DNA of 64,000 nt from Calycina herbarum (taxonomy: Eukaryota > Ascomycota > Leotiomycetes > Helotiales > Pezizellaceae). Under the pieces are notes generated by a model. The model saw nothing but the letters and a program-made list of their open reading frames with translations, made no database searches and was not told the origin of the DNA. Made by a program: the position numbers and the translations under genes. The stretch is from the NCBI GenBank assembly GCA_001414485.1, contig LLEY01000001.1:496001-560000 (forward strand). The letters are read 5' to 3'. This document shows, one piece after another, positions 11,712 to 22,805 of the stretch (positions are counted from its first letter, which is position 1; each line of letters begins with the position of its first letter).

Positions 11712-12945
11712 ATGCGTTTCAATATTCCAGCCGTCTCTCTGTGTCTCGGAGTGACTATTGCAGCACCTAGTGCGATAGCTCCTTTTTCGACCTTTTCTCA
11801 AAACACGATATTTGTTCCTGGCGCGAATTACACTGACCCACGAGTTCTTTATGCTCGCACAGTTGAATTAGACGATGGTGTCCTCCTCGCAACCTGGGTA
11901 AATATATTCTTCTCACACTATTAATGAATTGAACTGATTGTCTTTAGGAAAACTACTCTCCTGAGCCACCTAAAGTTTACTTCCCCATCTACAGGAGTGC
12001 TGATGGTGGAGCGTCATGGAAGGAAATCTCACGTGTTCAAGATACAGTCAACAACTTTGGTCTTCGTTATCAACCAGGTAAGCATGATGAATTGTTACTT
12101 GCAGCTATAAAAATAACACTCTTCGGTCAGAACTCTATCGCCTTCCTCATGATATTGGACGCTTTAAGGCTGGAACCATTCTCTGCGCCGGCAATTCCAT
12201 TCCCACCGACTTGAGCGTCACCAAGATCGATGTCTACGCAAGTGAAGATTTCGGATATAGCTGGAAGTTTGTCTCGCATGTTGCAACTGGGGGAGCGGCG
12301 ATCCCAAATAATGGTGTTCCTGCTATTTGGGAACCTTTCCTAATGGCATACGAGGGAAATATTGTGCTTTACTACTCAGATCAGCGCGATCCTTTGTACG
12401 GCCAGAAATTGATTCACACAGTCTCCAAGGATCTTCTCCATTGGGGTCCTGATGTCGAGGACGTTGCGTATTCGACTTACACTGCACGACCGGGAATGAC
12501 AACAATCATTCAATTGCCAAATAAAAAGTATATGATGACTTACGAGTATGGAGGAGGTCCCACCTCTGGAACTGGATACAGCTTTCCAGTATATTACCGT
12601 ATCAATGACAGCCCTCTCAATTTCGCCAAGTCGACTGGATACCCGCTCATATCGGGTGATGGCATCCAACCAAATGGCTCGCCAACCATCACATTTTCGC
12701 CCGCTGGTGGACCAAATGGAACAATCATTGTTAGCTCTGGCAGCAATAGCCAGGTTTTCATTAATCGTGCTCTGGGTGACGTTGGTGCATGGAAGACGGT
12801 GGCAACTCCTGAGAATCGAGCATATACTCGTCATGTGAGAGCGTTGAAGAGTAACCCTAACCATCTTTTGGTGATGGGTGCTGGTGTTTTGCCTCCAAGC
12901 ACTACAAATAAAGTCACTGTGAGCGTGATGGATTTGCCAAAATAA
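11712..12945 (+). CDS. Secreted exo-1,5-alpha-L-arabinanase, glycoside hydrolase family 93
   Basis: Extracellular enzyme that releases arabinobiose from the non-reducing ends of linear pectic arabinan. Three exons (11712..11897, 11948..12077, 12131..12945) give about 376 aa. It starts with a signal peptide (MRFNIPAVSLCLGVTIAAPS) and continues as a six-bladed sialidase-like propeller. GH93 landmarks are NYTDPRVLYARTVELDDG, LLATWENYSPEPP, YRSADGGASWKEIS (Asp-box-like), LRYQPELY, AGNSIPTDLS, VPAIWEPFLMAYEG, YYSDQRDPLYGQKL, ARPGMTTIIQLPNKKYMMTY and GDGIQPNGSP. Length and order match fungal Arb93A-type proteins. It fits a plant-litter or plant-pathogen lifestyle. Its short 3' flank faces a convergent small membrane-protein gene. 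Confidence 0.92.
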
Positions 12946-13258
12946 GGGGGAGAAGTGGTAGACAAGCCGTGAAAATAAAATAAATAATTATAATTTCATA
13001 CATCTGGTTTACTTCGTAATTTGTGTTAATTCAGATACCAGGTCCCTTCGTTTTCTAAACCCTTCTAGCATGACCATCCGAGGAGTTTAGTGTAATCACG
13101 AAACAGGGCAAGAAATAGAACCAAAAAATAATCTTTTGTCCTTTCTTTTGTCCTCCACAGTAACCATCACCATACATCTCAAAACCCCAGCATACACCCA
13201 ATATCCTCAAAACCTCAAAACCTGCCTTCCCCTCGCTTAGGTTTATGGAAAATATCAG
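12946..13258. other. Convergent 3' flank
   Basis: About 310 bp between the stop of the GH93 gene and the stop of the convergent small gene. It contains AATAAA-like sequence (about 12975) and T-rich stretches fit for poly(A) signals in both directions. No gene seen. Confidence 0.4.
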
Positions 13259-13561
13259 CTACATATCCACCACCTCATACCCCAAAAGCTCATATCCAAA
13301 CAACCAAACCCCCCACCCAACCGGGGCGTGTTGCTGACTCCCTGCTCCCAAATTTCCTTGAGAATTGTCCACACGATGAGACGCAACGTAATTGCACTGG
13401 GGGCATTGAGTCGCTACCTCAAACTCTGCAGGGGTGCTGGTAGAACTGGATTGTCCACCCTGAGGGAAGTATTCTAGACTCCATGTGACGATGATGAGGG
13501 AGACGAAAAGAGGGATGAGGAGAATGAAGAATATATTTGAGAGTAGTTCCGTAGGTGGCAT
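13259..13561 (-). CDS. Small predicted single-pass membrane protein with a CPQC motif
   Basis: One uninterrupted 100-aa frame. Residues about 8-28 (SNIFFILLIPLFVSLIIVTW) form a strong hydrophobic segment. A Ser/Thr-rich linker follows, then a TQCPQCNY dithiol motif and a Gly/Trp-rich tail. I do not recognise the family. The strong membrane segment, a purine-rich sequence around the start and the spacing from neighbours favour a real gene. With no homologue in mind it could still be chance. Confidence 0.45.
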   Translation of the reverse strand: MPPTELLSNIFFILLIPLFVSLIIVTWSLEYFPQGGQSSSTSTPAEFEVATQCPQCNYVASHRVDNSQGNLGAGSQQHAPVGWGVWLFGYELLGYEVVDM

Positions 13562-15295
13562 AATGGTGAGAATTGATTCTTTTTGTGTTGATTTTTGTGT
13601 AGTTTTCTGTAGGGAGGGTTGAATTCAGGTTTGGTGTAACTTAATGATGAATAGAGAGGGCCTGATTTCTTTTTGACGGTGTTGGAAGTTACTGGTTCTG
13701 GTGCTAATTTAAGTAGTTACGTATTAGATTGTGACCCGATGATATAAAAACGATTACGAACACAGGAACGGTAATGTGTTCTTCAATGCTTATATTACTC
13801 TTACGAACGAAGAAACGGTTCTTGATAAAATGAGCGTTTTTTGAGTGTGTTCGAAATTTTGAACCCTCTCGAGACTTCATAGTAATGGCCTGTGCTCTGG
13901 GAGTCATGAGAACCAACCAAACCCAGACTCGCTTAACGATATACGCTATAACTGACGGACAACCCACCAATCATTCATTAAATATCAATCCCCACCCCAC
14001 AAATTTAAAACTACATATATTCAAAATAAGCAGATTTGCTTCCAGGGAACACTAGGGGCGGCTGTCCGGCTGGTACAGTTCAGGTCAACTTAGTGAATCT
14101 CTGAGGATCGATGGGCGAACGAACGAACGAACGATACGACAAAGGATGTAGGCATTCTACACCGGGCTGAACCTTTTTGCTATCTTTTAGGGGGGCTGAT
14201 AATATGGCTATTGTACTTGTTTTTTATCTTTGTAATTTTTTGAGTTGTTGAGCGATGTCTTGAGACTTTATGTATCTCGTCATTTAAGCGAACCTAGCGC
14301 GCCTAGGTGTTGCAAGGTTAGAGTTAATGCCGGTAGCTGGTCTGGCTAGAACTGCTTCAAGACTTAAATTAAAGTGGTTTACATTCGCCTCAACTAACTC
14401 AATGGAGAACTCACGAGCAGGATTTGATGCCGCTGTTGATGCGATACTCTCTCAGTAAAACTTGCAAATTCCACTGTCAGATAAGCTCCAATCTCTATGG
14501 CAGAAATAAGGATTTTTGATTATATAAAGAAGTGATACACATATCGCAGGTTGCAGAAGTTCCTGACTAGAGTCCCCGTGCCTTCTTCTCTACAATTGTT
14601 CTAATACTTCTAGGAGAATAAGGTTGATATAAATCTAATTATTCTTGTGGTTTAGCATTATTAGATTAGATTTCCGAGTCTTCGAACAATCAAGGAAGTA
14701 GAGCAGGGATTATATACTCTTGGTCAGTTACGAACTCCTGCGACCCCTTATGACGGCCGTAGACGGATAGAAAAAGGGCTGGGGTTCTCTTTTCAAATAA
14801 GTAGATAATACTTCCCTCTCAACCTACCCGTCAGTCTACCTGCAAGAACAATTATGCCAGAAATCTGGAAATCTAGAACGATGATTTTTCTCAGAACTAT
14901 TATTCCTGGCTGTAGACCAATCTTTTCGTCGTCCTCGAGAGCGTTATTCTGTGCCGCTTTTTTAACACGACAATGGCGGGGTCATGCGGGGGGTTCCTGT
15001 TTAGGCTCAATGAATCAATTGGGCACAGTACAAGTATGACCTTCCTAAATAAATAAATAAAAGTACCGATCAGCCCTAGGAACCAATAAAAAAAAGCAAA
15101 ATTTCATCCCAAGTGAGTCTCTTGCTGGTGTTCACCCCCTCGCGTAGCAAAAAATCAGCAGCATGTGAAAGCCTCCGAATTCAGCTTCGTTCCCCGAAAA
15201 TGACCCCACAACGTAAATACCACTCCACATCACCAACATCCCTCCAGCTTCCTCATCGACCACCACGAATACTCCCTCTATTCTTCTCGTCAACA
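13562..15295. other. Intergenic region with a candidate MITE and simple repeats
   Basis: About 1.7 kb with no recognised gene. It holds a CGAA tetranucleotide run (14116-14134) and a 96-bp element with ATTGTTC/GAACAAT termini (14595-14690). The stretch nearest 15295 is the leader/promoter of the acetyltransferase gene. Confidence 0.5.
14595..14690. mobile_element. Candidate MITE-like element with short terminal inverted repeats
   Basis: The ends read ATTGTTCTA and CGAACAAT around about 80 bp of AT-rich DNA. The interior has internal partial symmetry (AATCTAATTATTC / ATTATTAGATTAGATT). The right flank continues CAAG, as does the right flank of the palindrome at 3917-3961. No target-site duplication is certain and there is no coding capacity, so the call is tentative. 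Confidence 0.35.
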
Positions 15296-16052
15296 ATGGC
15301 AGAAACAGCAATCATCCCCTCTGCCACAATGTCAAGCAACACACGAGAAAAAAGCCGCCCCCTTCCCGCGGAACTCCTGTACATCCAATACTCGCACGCC
15401 CACGAGAAGCAATACCTTCCCTCGATCCGCGCCCTCATATCCAAGGATCTGAGCGAGCCATATAGTATTTATGTGTACCGGTATTTCTTGTATCAATGGG
15501 GGGATCTTTGTTTTATGGTTTGCTCCCCTCTCCTCAATTTTTCCAGGAGGAAGAGGATTCGTCCCCGAAGTCTCGGGGAATACAGAAATTGGCTTGGATG
15601 GATGATTGTTTGGATGAAGATGGCAGACTGACATGGAAAAATAGGCACTCTCCCCCAACTCCTCGCCCATATCCCCAAAACTCATCGGTGTCATCATCTC
15701 TAAACTCGAACCCCATACCCCTCCCTCACACAGCTCGCCCACCACACTACGGGGCTACATCGCTATGCTAGCAGTCTCCTCCTCCTACCGAAACCACGGC
15801 ATAGCAACAACCCTCGTGCGAAAAGCGATGGATGCCATGATCGAACGCGGGGCAGACGAGGTGGTACTGGAAACGGAGGAGACGAATATTCCAGCGATGA
15901 AACTTTATGAACGGTTGGGGTTCTTGAGGAGTAAGAAGTTGCATCGGTATTATTTGAATGGGAATAGTGCGTATAGGTTGGTGTTGCATTTGAAAGGGGT
16001 GGGGGAGATGATGGGGGCGAATGAATTACAGGAGGATGGTGGGATGTTGTGA
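15296..16052 (+). CDS. NAA30: N-alpha-acetyltransferase 30, catalytic subunit of NatC (Mak3)
   Basis: GNAT acetyltransferase that acetylates N-terminal Met followed by a hydrophobic residue, co-translationally on the ribosome with Naa35 and Naa38. Two exons (15296..15517, 15645..16052) encode 209 aa. Exon 1 ends in the Mak3 signature LSEPYSIYVYRYFLYQWGDLC. Exon 2 carries GVIISKLEPH, RGYIAMLAV, the acetyl-CoA loop YRNHGIATTLV (R/QxxGxA) and VLETEETNIPAMKLYERLGF, then KKLHRYYLNG. The intron donor is the unusual GTTTGC and the acceptor ATAG follows a CTGAC branch site. This is the only junction I found that keeps the frame. A longer reading from 15113 is possible, but the start at 15296 has better context and leads straight into the domain. 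Confidence 0.85.
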
Positions 16053-16613
16053 TTTTGTTGCATCGCGTGGAACTGCATTGGGTGGCATAGAGAGGGCATT
16101 GTATGGGATACATGGGCATCGAGTGGCGTTGTATTTGGCATACTTGGGTCGCATACTGGGTCCATTGAATATACCCTAAGAGTTCACGAGTTATGGAGCT
16201 AGGAATACTGTGTCGGTTTGTTCACCTCGATTTGGGAACGAGTCCCAAATGCTAGGATCCCCTATTCAAGAGCTTGGTAAACATCGGTGGAACACAAGGT
16301 CTGAGAATAGTATTTCAGAATAGCTGGCAGAACAGGAAATATTGTGTGAACGAGATTAGGATAACATAGAACTAAGTTCTCTTATTATTCCATGATCATT
16401 TACGCAATCGTGCCAATTCTGCCAAACAAGTAGGTATAATTGCATTGCATTGTACGCCCAAAACCCCAAGCGCCTGTTACATAACTCCTTAAATCCCAGC
16501 AAGTTATTGCGCCTGTCCATTACATGCCAATATCAGGCTTTCCGACTGCTTTCCAACAAAATGTATAGGGATTTGAGCAAAATGGGCAAATGGGTATCAA
16601 ACTAAACAAGCAA
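16053..16613. other. Convergent 3' flanks
   Basis: About 560 bp between the NAA30 stop and the stop of the DUF1917 gene. It is slightly AT-rich and contains degenerate short repeats of GCATTG/GGCAT type near 16065-16160. No gene seen. Confidence 0.4.
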
Positions 16614-17846
16614 TTATTCACAGTCCATGCCCTCCCAGCCATCTCCGGCTTCCTTCTTCTTGTGGAAAAAGTTGTTTATCTTTGCGTTCTTCCCCTCCTT
16701 AGCCAGTTGTGCCTTGCTCTTCAAAAAGTCACGGGAATCGAATAGCGAGGCTTTGATGTTGTATTCGTTGCCAGAGTTGAGTCCTAGGTAAGTGTAGGCA
16801 TCTGTGTATTATCAGTATAATAACAGCTAACGAGGATTCACAGAATACATACCGCATTTGTAGTAGATGGGTTTTGATTTGATCTCAACAAGACCTAGAC
16901 TCTTCAATTTTTGGACAACCCGTTTCACATCTTCCATGTCGGAGAAATCCTTCGTATAGATACACATCAAACGCTGCTTTTCAGGATCACCGTCGTTGGG
17001 AGCGACCTTGGCGGCGATTCCGAGGTCGTTATTAATTGTGTTACGAGCTACCACTGACCAAACTTCATTGACTTCCTCCGGAGTACAGAAGAGCATCCAC
17101 TATGATCAACGTCAGCCGGACTTCTCAAGAGAAGAAGGACAATGCGAGGTTGCGAATTACCTTTCCCGACGTGCAGTGGAGCTTAACAGCCGCATCAAGA
17201 ATCTCCTCAACAATCTTATCCCTCTCAACGTTGATTTTCTTGGTAATTATACCCTTGGCTTTACCAAAATTATCCTTGTTTATTTCATTCTCCACAACTT
17301 TTAACTTCTCCAACAATTTGTTACCACGTACAACGAATTTGCTCCATTCGCTCTCATCGTCCGGAGGTCCCTCGACCGCGAGGTCAGTACCTTTATCTTC
17401 TTCTTTGATCCTCTTTTCAACCATTCGAAATGGATTGGCGACGAAGATCCACGGTGTTTCCTGGCTCAACGGTGTCCTGGACGGAGGAAGGCGCTGCAAG
17501 AATACCTCGGCGGTCTCCTCTAGCTGGCGAGCATAAGAAAGGCCTTGATATGGATTGGAGAGTTGCGCTTCTTTCTTGCCCTTCATCAACTCTAGATTGG
17601 CATCAGCGATTTCCTCAAGAGATTGACTACGGTTCTGCGCCCATGCCCGCACGTCGAATTCCTCGACTCGATTTTCTAGTTCTTGCTTGGTTGCTTCGTC
17701 ACCTGATGATGTATTGCAAGTCAGTCCACCTCTTTGAATTGGAGGTTTGAGTGACCGGATTTACCGTAGAAATCAGATTCATCTGAGAGATAGCCCGTGT
17801 CTGAGACGGGTTTCTTGATGCCATTTCCGCGCTCTTTCCTCGCCAT
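16614..17846 (-). CDS. DUF1917 / UPF0696 (C11orf68, Bles03-like) protein
   Basis: Four exons (17846..17765, 17702..17161, 17099..16853, 16801..16614) join in phase to 352 aa. The N-terminus is acidic (DTGYLSDESDFYGDEATKQ). It leads into TPWIFVANPF, a charged linker, then KLHCTSGKWMLF, VWSVVARNTI, CIYTKDFSDMEDVKRVV and KPIYYKCDAYTYLGL, the order typical of DUF1917. The human relative Bles03 has an eIF4E-like fold by crystal structure (established knowledge), but no cellular role is settled. The last exon is a lysine-rich tail (FHKKKEAGDGWEGMDCE). It is divergent from DPH7 across a 329-bp shared promoter. Confidence 0.82.
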
Positions 17847-18175
17847 GATGAAGTGGTGATGCGGTGTGAAGATAAGTCAAACGGACGATACCGCCGGGAT
17901 AACCGACCTTTAGAAATCGGCTTGCGCTGTTGATAGATTCAATTTGACTTCTAAAAGTTTGGAGAGCTGCGCATTTGAAACATTGAGAATATGTGATCTG
18001 GAGACTCGCAAGAAATAGGCAGTGCTGTATTTTATGATGTAAGAGTGAAAGACGGTTTCGCGGGGAAGTCAAACAAGACAAGTAAAATACCTGTCGCACG
18101 GACCTCGTCGTCTCATCTCTCCTTTCACGATTTGTTCATGTCAACGCCGCAATCGACAAGCAATTATACGAAGTC

Positions 18176-19623
18176 GTGGAGGCAATCATCGCCATGGCAT
18201 CCAGTGATATCGCAATTGCGGCTGCTTACTACACCACAAATATTCAACGATTGTGTTCGGACATTCTGGATCTTCCGCCTAGTTGCATCGAGTTTGTGCC
18301 TCAAGAAAAATATTCAGAGCTCTCCTCTTTGGACCATTGTTTTGTCGTTGGCACCTACCATTTGCAAGAGTCTACTTATGCAGAGCCAGCGCTCGTGGCT
18401 ACCAATGAGGACGATGATGGTGACCAAAAGCAACCATCTCCCCCAAAGCCGCAAGAACGAGACGGGAGTCTAAATCTTTTCAATATCCGAGACAAAAAAC
18501 TGTAAGCGACATGGAAACTTACATTTTTCTTACTTCAATAATCTTCTACTTTCCCTTCGTATTTTTGTAGCTTAGTGGCTAGTTCTTTCCTAACGACTTG
18601 AGTAGGACTCTCGTCGAAAGGCTTCCCTACCCTGCTGGCATACTCGATCTCCATTTTATACCCAACCACCAAATCTTTGCCGTCGCCTCAAGTACAGGAT
18701 GCATCTCGTTTTACAAAATTACTTCAACCCCAGCGAGCGAACCCGATGTTTCCAGAAAGAGCATCAGACACATGACAACACACCAAGTTTTCCCACCCAA
18801 CATCCTCGTTTTGTCAATCACCTGGGTACCCACCACAAACGCCTCACAAATCCCAATGCTAGTAGCAACCCTCAACACAGGCGAAATCCACCTCATCAGA
18901 TTCAAAAATTGGGAGTTTGATGGCTTTGAGATTCTGAATGACGAATTACCTATTCATCGACATGATGCTGAGGCTTGGATTGCTGCTGTTTGTCCAACCC
19001 TCCAGTTTGTCTATGCAGGTGGCGATGACATACAATTAGAAATCACATCAGCAAACCTCAATTCCTTGAATGAAGATACAACAGCAGAAGCAGAGCTTGC
19101 AAATTCCGGAAGTGTTCGAGGACATGAGGCGGGGATAACTGCGATTCTTCCGCTCCCGTTTGTGGAGGGGAGGATGGTGCTTACGGGGAGTTACGATGAT
19201 ACCATTCGTCTTTATACTGTTCCTCCTGGACGTCCCGCGAGGTTACTCACGGATCTCAAACTTGGGGGTGGTGTATGGAGGTTGAAGTTTCTGGAGGAGC
19301 ATCAACTTACGAAGGGAGCTGAAGGCCCTCTCAAATGGAGGGTTCTGGCTTCTTGTATGCATGCTGGTGCTAAAATCTTGGAATTGGAATTTGATGACAC
19401 TGAGGAGTGGAAGATTACAGAGGTGGCTTACGTGACGGAGCACAAGAGTATGAATTATGCTAGTGATGCCCAACCGATGGGATTGACGAGTAGCAATGGT
19501 GGCCAAATCGATAGCATAGATGAGAGGATTGTTGTCAGCACAAGCTTTTATGATAAGTTGTTGGTTGTGTGGTCATATGATCCGCGTTCACGGCTTCCAA
19601 GTCAGCCATTGAAATACGTTTAA
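18176..19623 (+). CDS. DPH7: Diphthine methyl ester hydrolase, WD40 protein Dph7
   Basis: WD40 esterase that demethylates methylated diphthine on eEF2, allowing the final amidation to diphthamide. Two exons (18176..18501, 18606..19623) make about 447 aa. The N-terminus has the family signature LDLPPSCIEFVPQEKY followed by CFVVGTYHL and SLNLFNIRDKKL. Exon 2 carries the propeller: LPYPAGILDLHF, SSTGCISFYKI, ILVLSITWVPT, AWIAAVCPT, YAGGDD, VRGHEAGITAILPLP, LTGSYDDTIRLY, GGGVWRLKF and VSTSFYDKLLVVW. A second in-frame ATG at 18194 could be the start. The acceptor GAGTAG at 18605 was chosen to keep the frame into TLVERLPYP. It is divergent from the DUF1917 gene. Confidence 0.88.
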
Positions 19624-19901
19624 AGAGTTGAATTGCAGAAAGAATATGCATAGCATTTTCCAATATTTTCCGGCAATAATTTTGTCTATGAATTTTCCTA
19701 CCTCGCAATGCCTTTTGCACCTCCATCCAGATTTCCCTCCCAAATGCACAAACCAAAAATAATGTTGAAAGGGTATCATGTATTCCACATCGCGTTCCAC
19801 CTAGACCATAAATGTCCTGTTTCCCCTGGTCATGTGTGTGTACTACAAGCACACATTCTCCATACTCCTCCCATTCTATTCCCAGACTCAAAGAAAGTGG
19901 T

Positions 19902-20975
19902 TCAGTTCCCCACACTCCACAGCTCAACTCCCACGATTTCAAACTTCTGTCCCTCTTCACTCAGTGGCTCATTACCAAAAGTTGGACATGACGAACTGAT
20001 TCCCTTTTCAAAATTGTCGTCTAACCACAGGCCATAATGCCCATCTCCGCCTCCCACACTAAGAAACCCTGTTTCGCAGAACATCAGGTAGTCGTTTACG
20101 CCACTGTATGGAAATGCTTTAAATCGTAAGCGTTCGGGTGTTGAGGCACCAGTTGGGAGATTCGGGGAAGCGAGAGGCGGTGAGAGTAAATTCGCTGGGG
20201 AAAGAGGAGGAGCGGATATTGTAGTTGTACGCTGGGTGTTTGTTGTGTCTGCGGATGGAGGAGGAGGGAGAGTGGAGACAAAAGCTGCAGATGCTGGAGT
20301 GAGGATTGATGCTCGCCAGAGAAAACATTCGCCTGTTCCAAAATAATGAGGGGAGGGATGAGGAGCTTCTGTTAGGTAGGCACCGAATAACTATTCAAAA
20401 ATACAAGTCAGCTCGAGTCCTTATGAGCAAGGGGGGGCGGGAAATTGGCATGAACTTACCCCTCCATCACCATCTCTAACAACCAGAACAAACCCGTTCC
20501 GCAACCCTCGCAGTTCGTCTGCCTTTTTGTATAACGTCCCCAAACTAACACCATCCTCTTCCAAACAATAAACCAACTTCCATTCCTCGACTAGTTGTAA
20601 TCTCGGAGGAACAAGTAACCTAATTTCTTCCGCCAACGCCCTACTCAATAACCTCGCACTTTCCGGCGTCCCCTCTTTGTATCCGGACAAATTCACCGGG
20701 TACAACGGCGGTGGTTGGAATGGAGAAGCTGTCCGATATGGGGGCGTATAAACACCTTCCACCCCTTCGCCATTCTGATTCATCGCCGGAAAGGTAGGAG
20801 AGTATGAAGAAGACTGGTTTTTATGCGGAGGATCGGAGGAAAATCGCCGTAGGAGCCCGCCAACGGCATGGGAGATGGGTTGAGGAAATGTCCATGAGGA
20901 GGAGAGGCCACCGTTACCAGAGGGGGTAGATGTCCCTGAGGATGACGTCGGTGTTTGGTCGTGTCTGTAACTCAT
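19902..20975 (-). CDS. OXR1: Oxidation resistance protein 1 (TLDc domain)
   Basis: TLDc-domain protein; yeast Oxr1 acts in oxidative-stress resistance and V-ATPase disassembly. Two exons (20975..20460, 20390..19902) give 334 aa, usual for fungal Oxr1. The first 90 residues are low-complexity Ser/Pro/Gly. The TLDc domain begins near RLLSRALAEEIRLLVPPRLQ and continues with WKLVYCLEEDGVSLGTLYKK, FVLVVRDGDGG, LFGAYLTEAPH, YFGTGECFLWR, then after a Ser/Pro/Thr-rich insert KAFPYSGVNDYLMFCETGFL, SVGGGDGHYGLWLDDNF and the terminal FEIVGVELWSVG. The insert in the middle of TLDc (about 50 aa) is common in filamentous ascomycetes. A start at 20993 is also in frame. Confidence 0.9.
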
Positions 20976-21450
20976 TGTTCCGTTCTGCTTCAACTTCTTG
21001 GAAACATTCGAGTGGAGATATTGTGAGTTTATTCCTTGGCGTGGAAGGCTGACGGAATTTATTCTTATCTTGACTTGGCGGATAAAGAGGGGATGTTGTA
21101 CGGAGTTTGTGTTTGGGGGAAGGGGGGGTTGGAACCTGGAAGGATAAGGTAGATGTTATGGTCTGACCGTTAATAAGCCTTGCCCCTTGGAGGCGGTCTA
21201 CCTGGGGTAAAAGGAATTATGCTATTGGTTGGATATTTACAAGGCTGACGCAGTCGGAAACCCGGCAACTTTGTGCTACTTTCAGATCCAAATGATTAAA
21301 GACGATACTTCTTCTCAGCCTAACTTCAACGCGCTAGGCTTGCCTGCCTAGGTACTGCATCTATTCATTTCCTCACTATTGCAATCCAAAATACAAGCGG
21401 CACCAAAATCGTAGTTATCTGGTGACTGTTGGCTTACTCAAAGAGTACGG

Positions 21451-21640
21451 GCAAGCTATCAATTATCGAGTAAACCAAGCATCATTTTGGGCGCAAAAAG
21501 ATAATTGCAAGTAGACTATCAATTGACCAGTAAGGTATATAAATATTGGGGGCCAAAAAGAGTTACGAGTAAGCTGAACATTGATCAAGTAAGCTGGAAG
21601 AAATAATTGCTGATAAGCTAGTAATTATCGATTGAACTAT
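21451..21640. repeat. Degenerate ~57-bp direct repeats
   Basis: GCAAGCTATCAATTATCGAG at 21451, GCAAGTAGACTATCAATTGA at 21507 and CGAGTAAGCTGAACATTGAT at 21566 begin successive related units, with a shorter one near 21610. The first two also share a GGGCGCAAAAAG / GGGGCCAAAAAG tail. Similarity is clear by eye but degenerate. Confidence 0.5.
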
Positions 21641-21811
21641 CCCTCGCACGAGTAGGGAAAGGAACTTTATGTTACTTCCCTCAAACCCAGACTCAGAATG
21701 CCTTCAAATAACTACTTCAACCCCCAGTTCTCTGCCCAAGAGACTGGAGAGAAATAATCGGGTCTCAGCTTACATTTAATCTCATTGAATTGTAACGCGA
21801 GATCTAGGTGC

Positions 21812-21845
21812 GATCTCGGCCCGAGCGCGCGGCCGGGCCGTGATC
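21812..21845. promoter_or_regulatory. GC-rich inverted repeat upstream of ribosomal protein gene
   Basis: GATCTCGGCCCG and CGGGCCGTGATC form a 12-bp stem with one mismatch around a 10-nt GC-rich centre, 157 bp upstream of the uL15 ATG. The symmetry would suit a dimeric DNA-binding protein. No factor is assigned. Confidence 0.35.
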
Positions 21846-22001
21846 GCTCCGGGAAAAAAGAGAGGTGGCAGGGGTCGCTGTTAGCGCGAGATTGTGCTCG
21901 CTTGCCCGCACAAATCCCACAGCACCAATATTGCGCCAAAAGTTGATTTTGAAGTCAACGACAAACCACCTCAGGACTCGCCATACAACAGCGATCCAGT
22001 C

Positions 22002-22805
22002 ATGCCTACCCACCTCTCCAAAACCCGCAAGCAGTACGTTCTCCATCATCCCCTTTCGAACAAACCCGTTTCCGCTCGTTCTGGAGGAACTCGACAAAGC
22101 CGAGGGCTCTCCTCGCGTCAAAATTCGAACAAACGACGATACGACACCAGATCGAGCGATTGAAACGGGGGGAAGCGGCAGATCACAAGGACATATGCTA
22201 ACATGTCAATTTTTACAGCCGCGGTCATGTTTCCGCCGGAAAGGGTCGTGTAGGAAAGCACCGCAAGCATCCCGGTGGTAGAGGTCTTGCTGGTGGACAG
22301 CATCACCACAGAACAAACATGGATAAATACCATCCTGGTTACTTCGGAAAGGTCGGTATGCGATACTTCCACAAGCAAGGCAACCACTTCTGGAAGCCAG
22401 TTATCAACTTGGACAAGGTACGTCGATTTTACTTTTGGTTTTGGCATTGTAGGGACGAGATGGTGGGTTGGGATGAGGGGAGTGGGTGAATGAAGAGACT
22501 GGAAGACTGGGAGACTATAACAGAACGAGAGAAGGGGGCTTGGATTACCATTGGAAGTGAAATGCTAACCCAACTGGTTTTAACAGCTCTGGTCCCTTGT
22601 ACCTGCTGAGAAGCGCGACGAATACCTAGCCGGCAAGAAGACAGACACCGTTCCCGTTCTCGACCTCCTCCCACTCGGATACTCCAAGGTTCTCGGCAAG
22701 GGCAGAATCCCAGAAGTCCCATTAGTAGTCCGCGCAAGATGGTTCAGCAAGGAGGCAGAGCGAAAGATCACAGAGGCTGGCGGTGTTGTTGAGTTGGTTG
22801 CATGA
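22002..22805 (+). CDS. RPL28: 60S ribosomal protein L28 (uL15, human RPL27A)
   Basis: Component of the large ribosomal subunit. Three exons (22002..22033, 22219..22417, 22587..22805) encode 149 aa. The sequence is unmistakable: [86 protein letters not shown] and [16 protein letters not shown]. The first exon is 32 nt, followed by a 185-nt intron with a TGCTAAC branch site, a layout common in fungal ribosomal protein genes. I looked for a box C/D snoRNA in intron 1 and saw none. Confidence 0.97.

Larger units (their letters stand above)
20976..22001. other. Divergent spacer with degenerate repeats and a GC palindrome
   Basis: About 1 kb between the starts of OXR1 and the uL15 gene. It holds degenerate ~57-bp direct repeats (about 21451-21640) and a GC-rich inverted repeat (21812-21845), listed separately. 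No gene seen. Confidence 0.5.

Noticed and set aside
13704..13970. 88-codon minus-strand frame
   Set aside because: AT-rich, no recognisable motif, no promoter or intron support; likely chance.
22034..22218. Possible intronic snoRNA in the uL15 gene
   Set aside because: No box C (TGATGA) or paired box D was visible, and no clear H/ACA hairpins.
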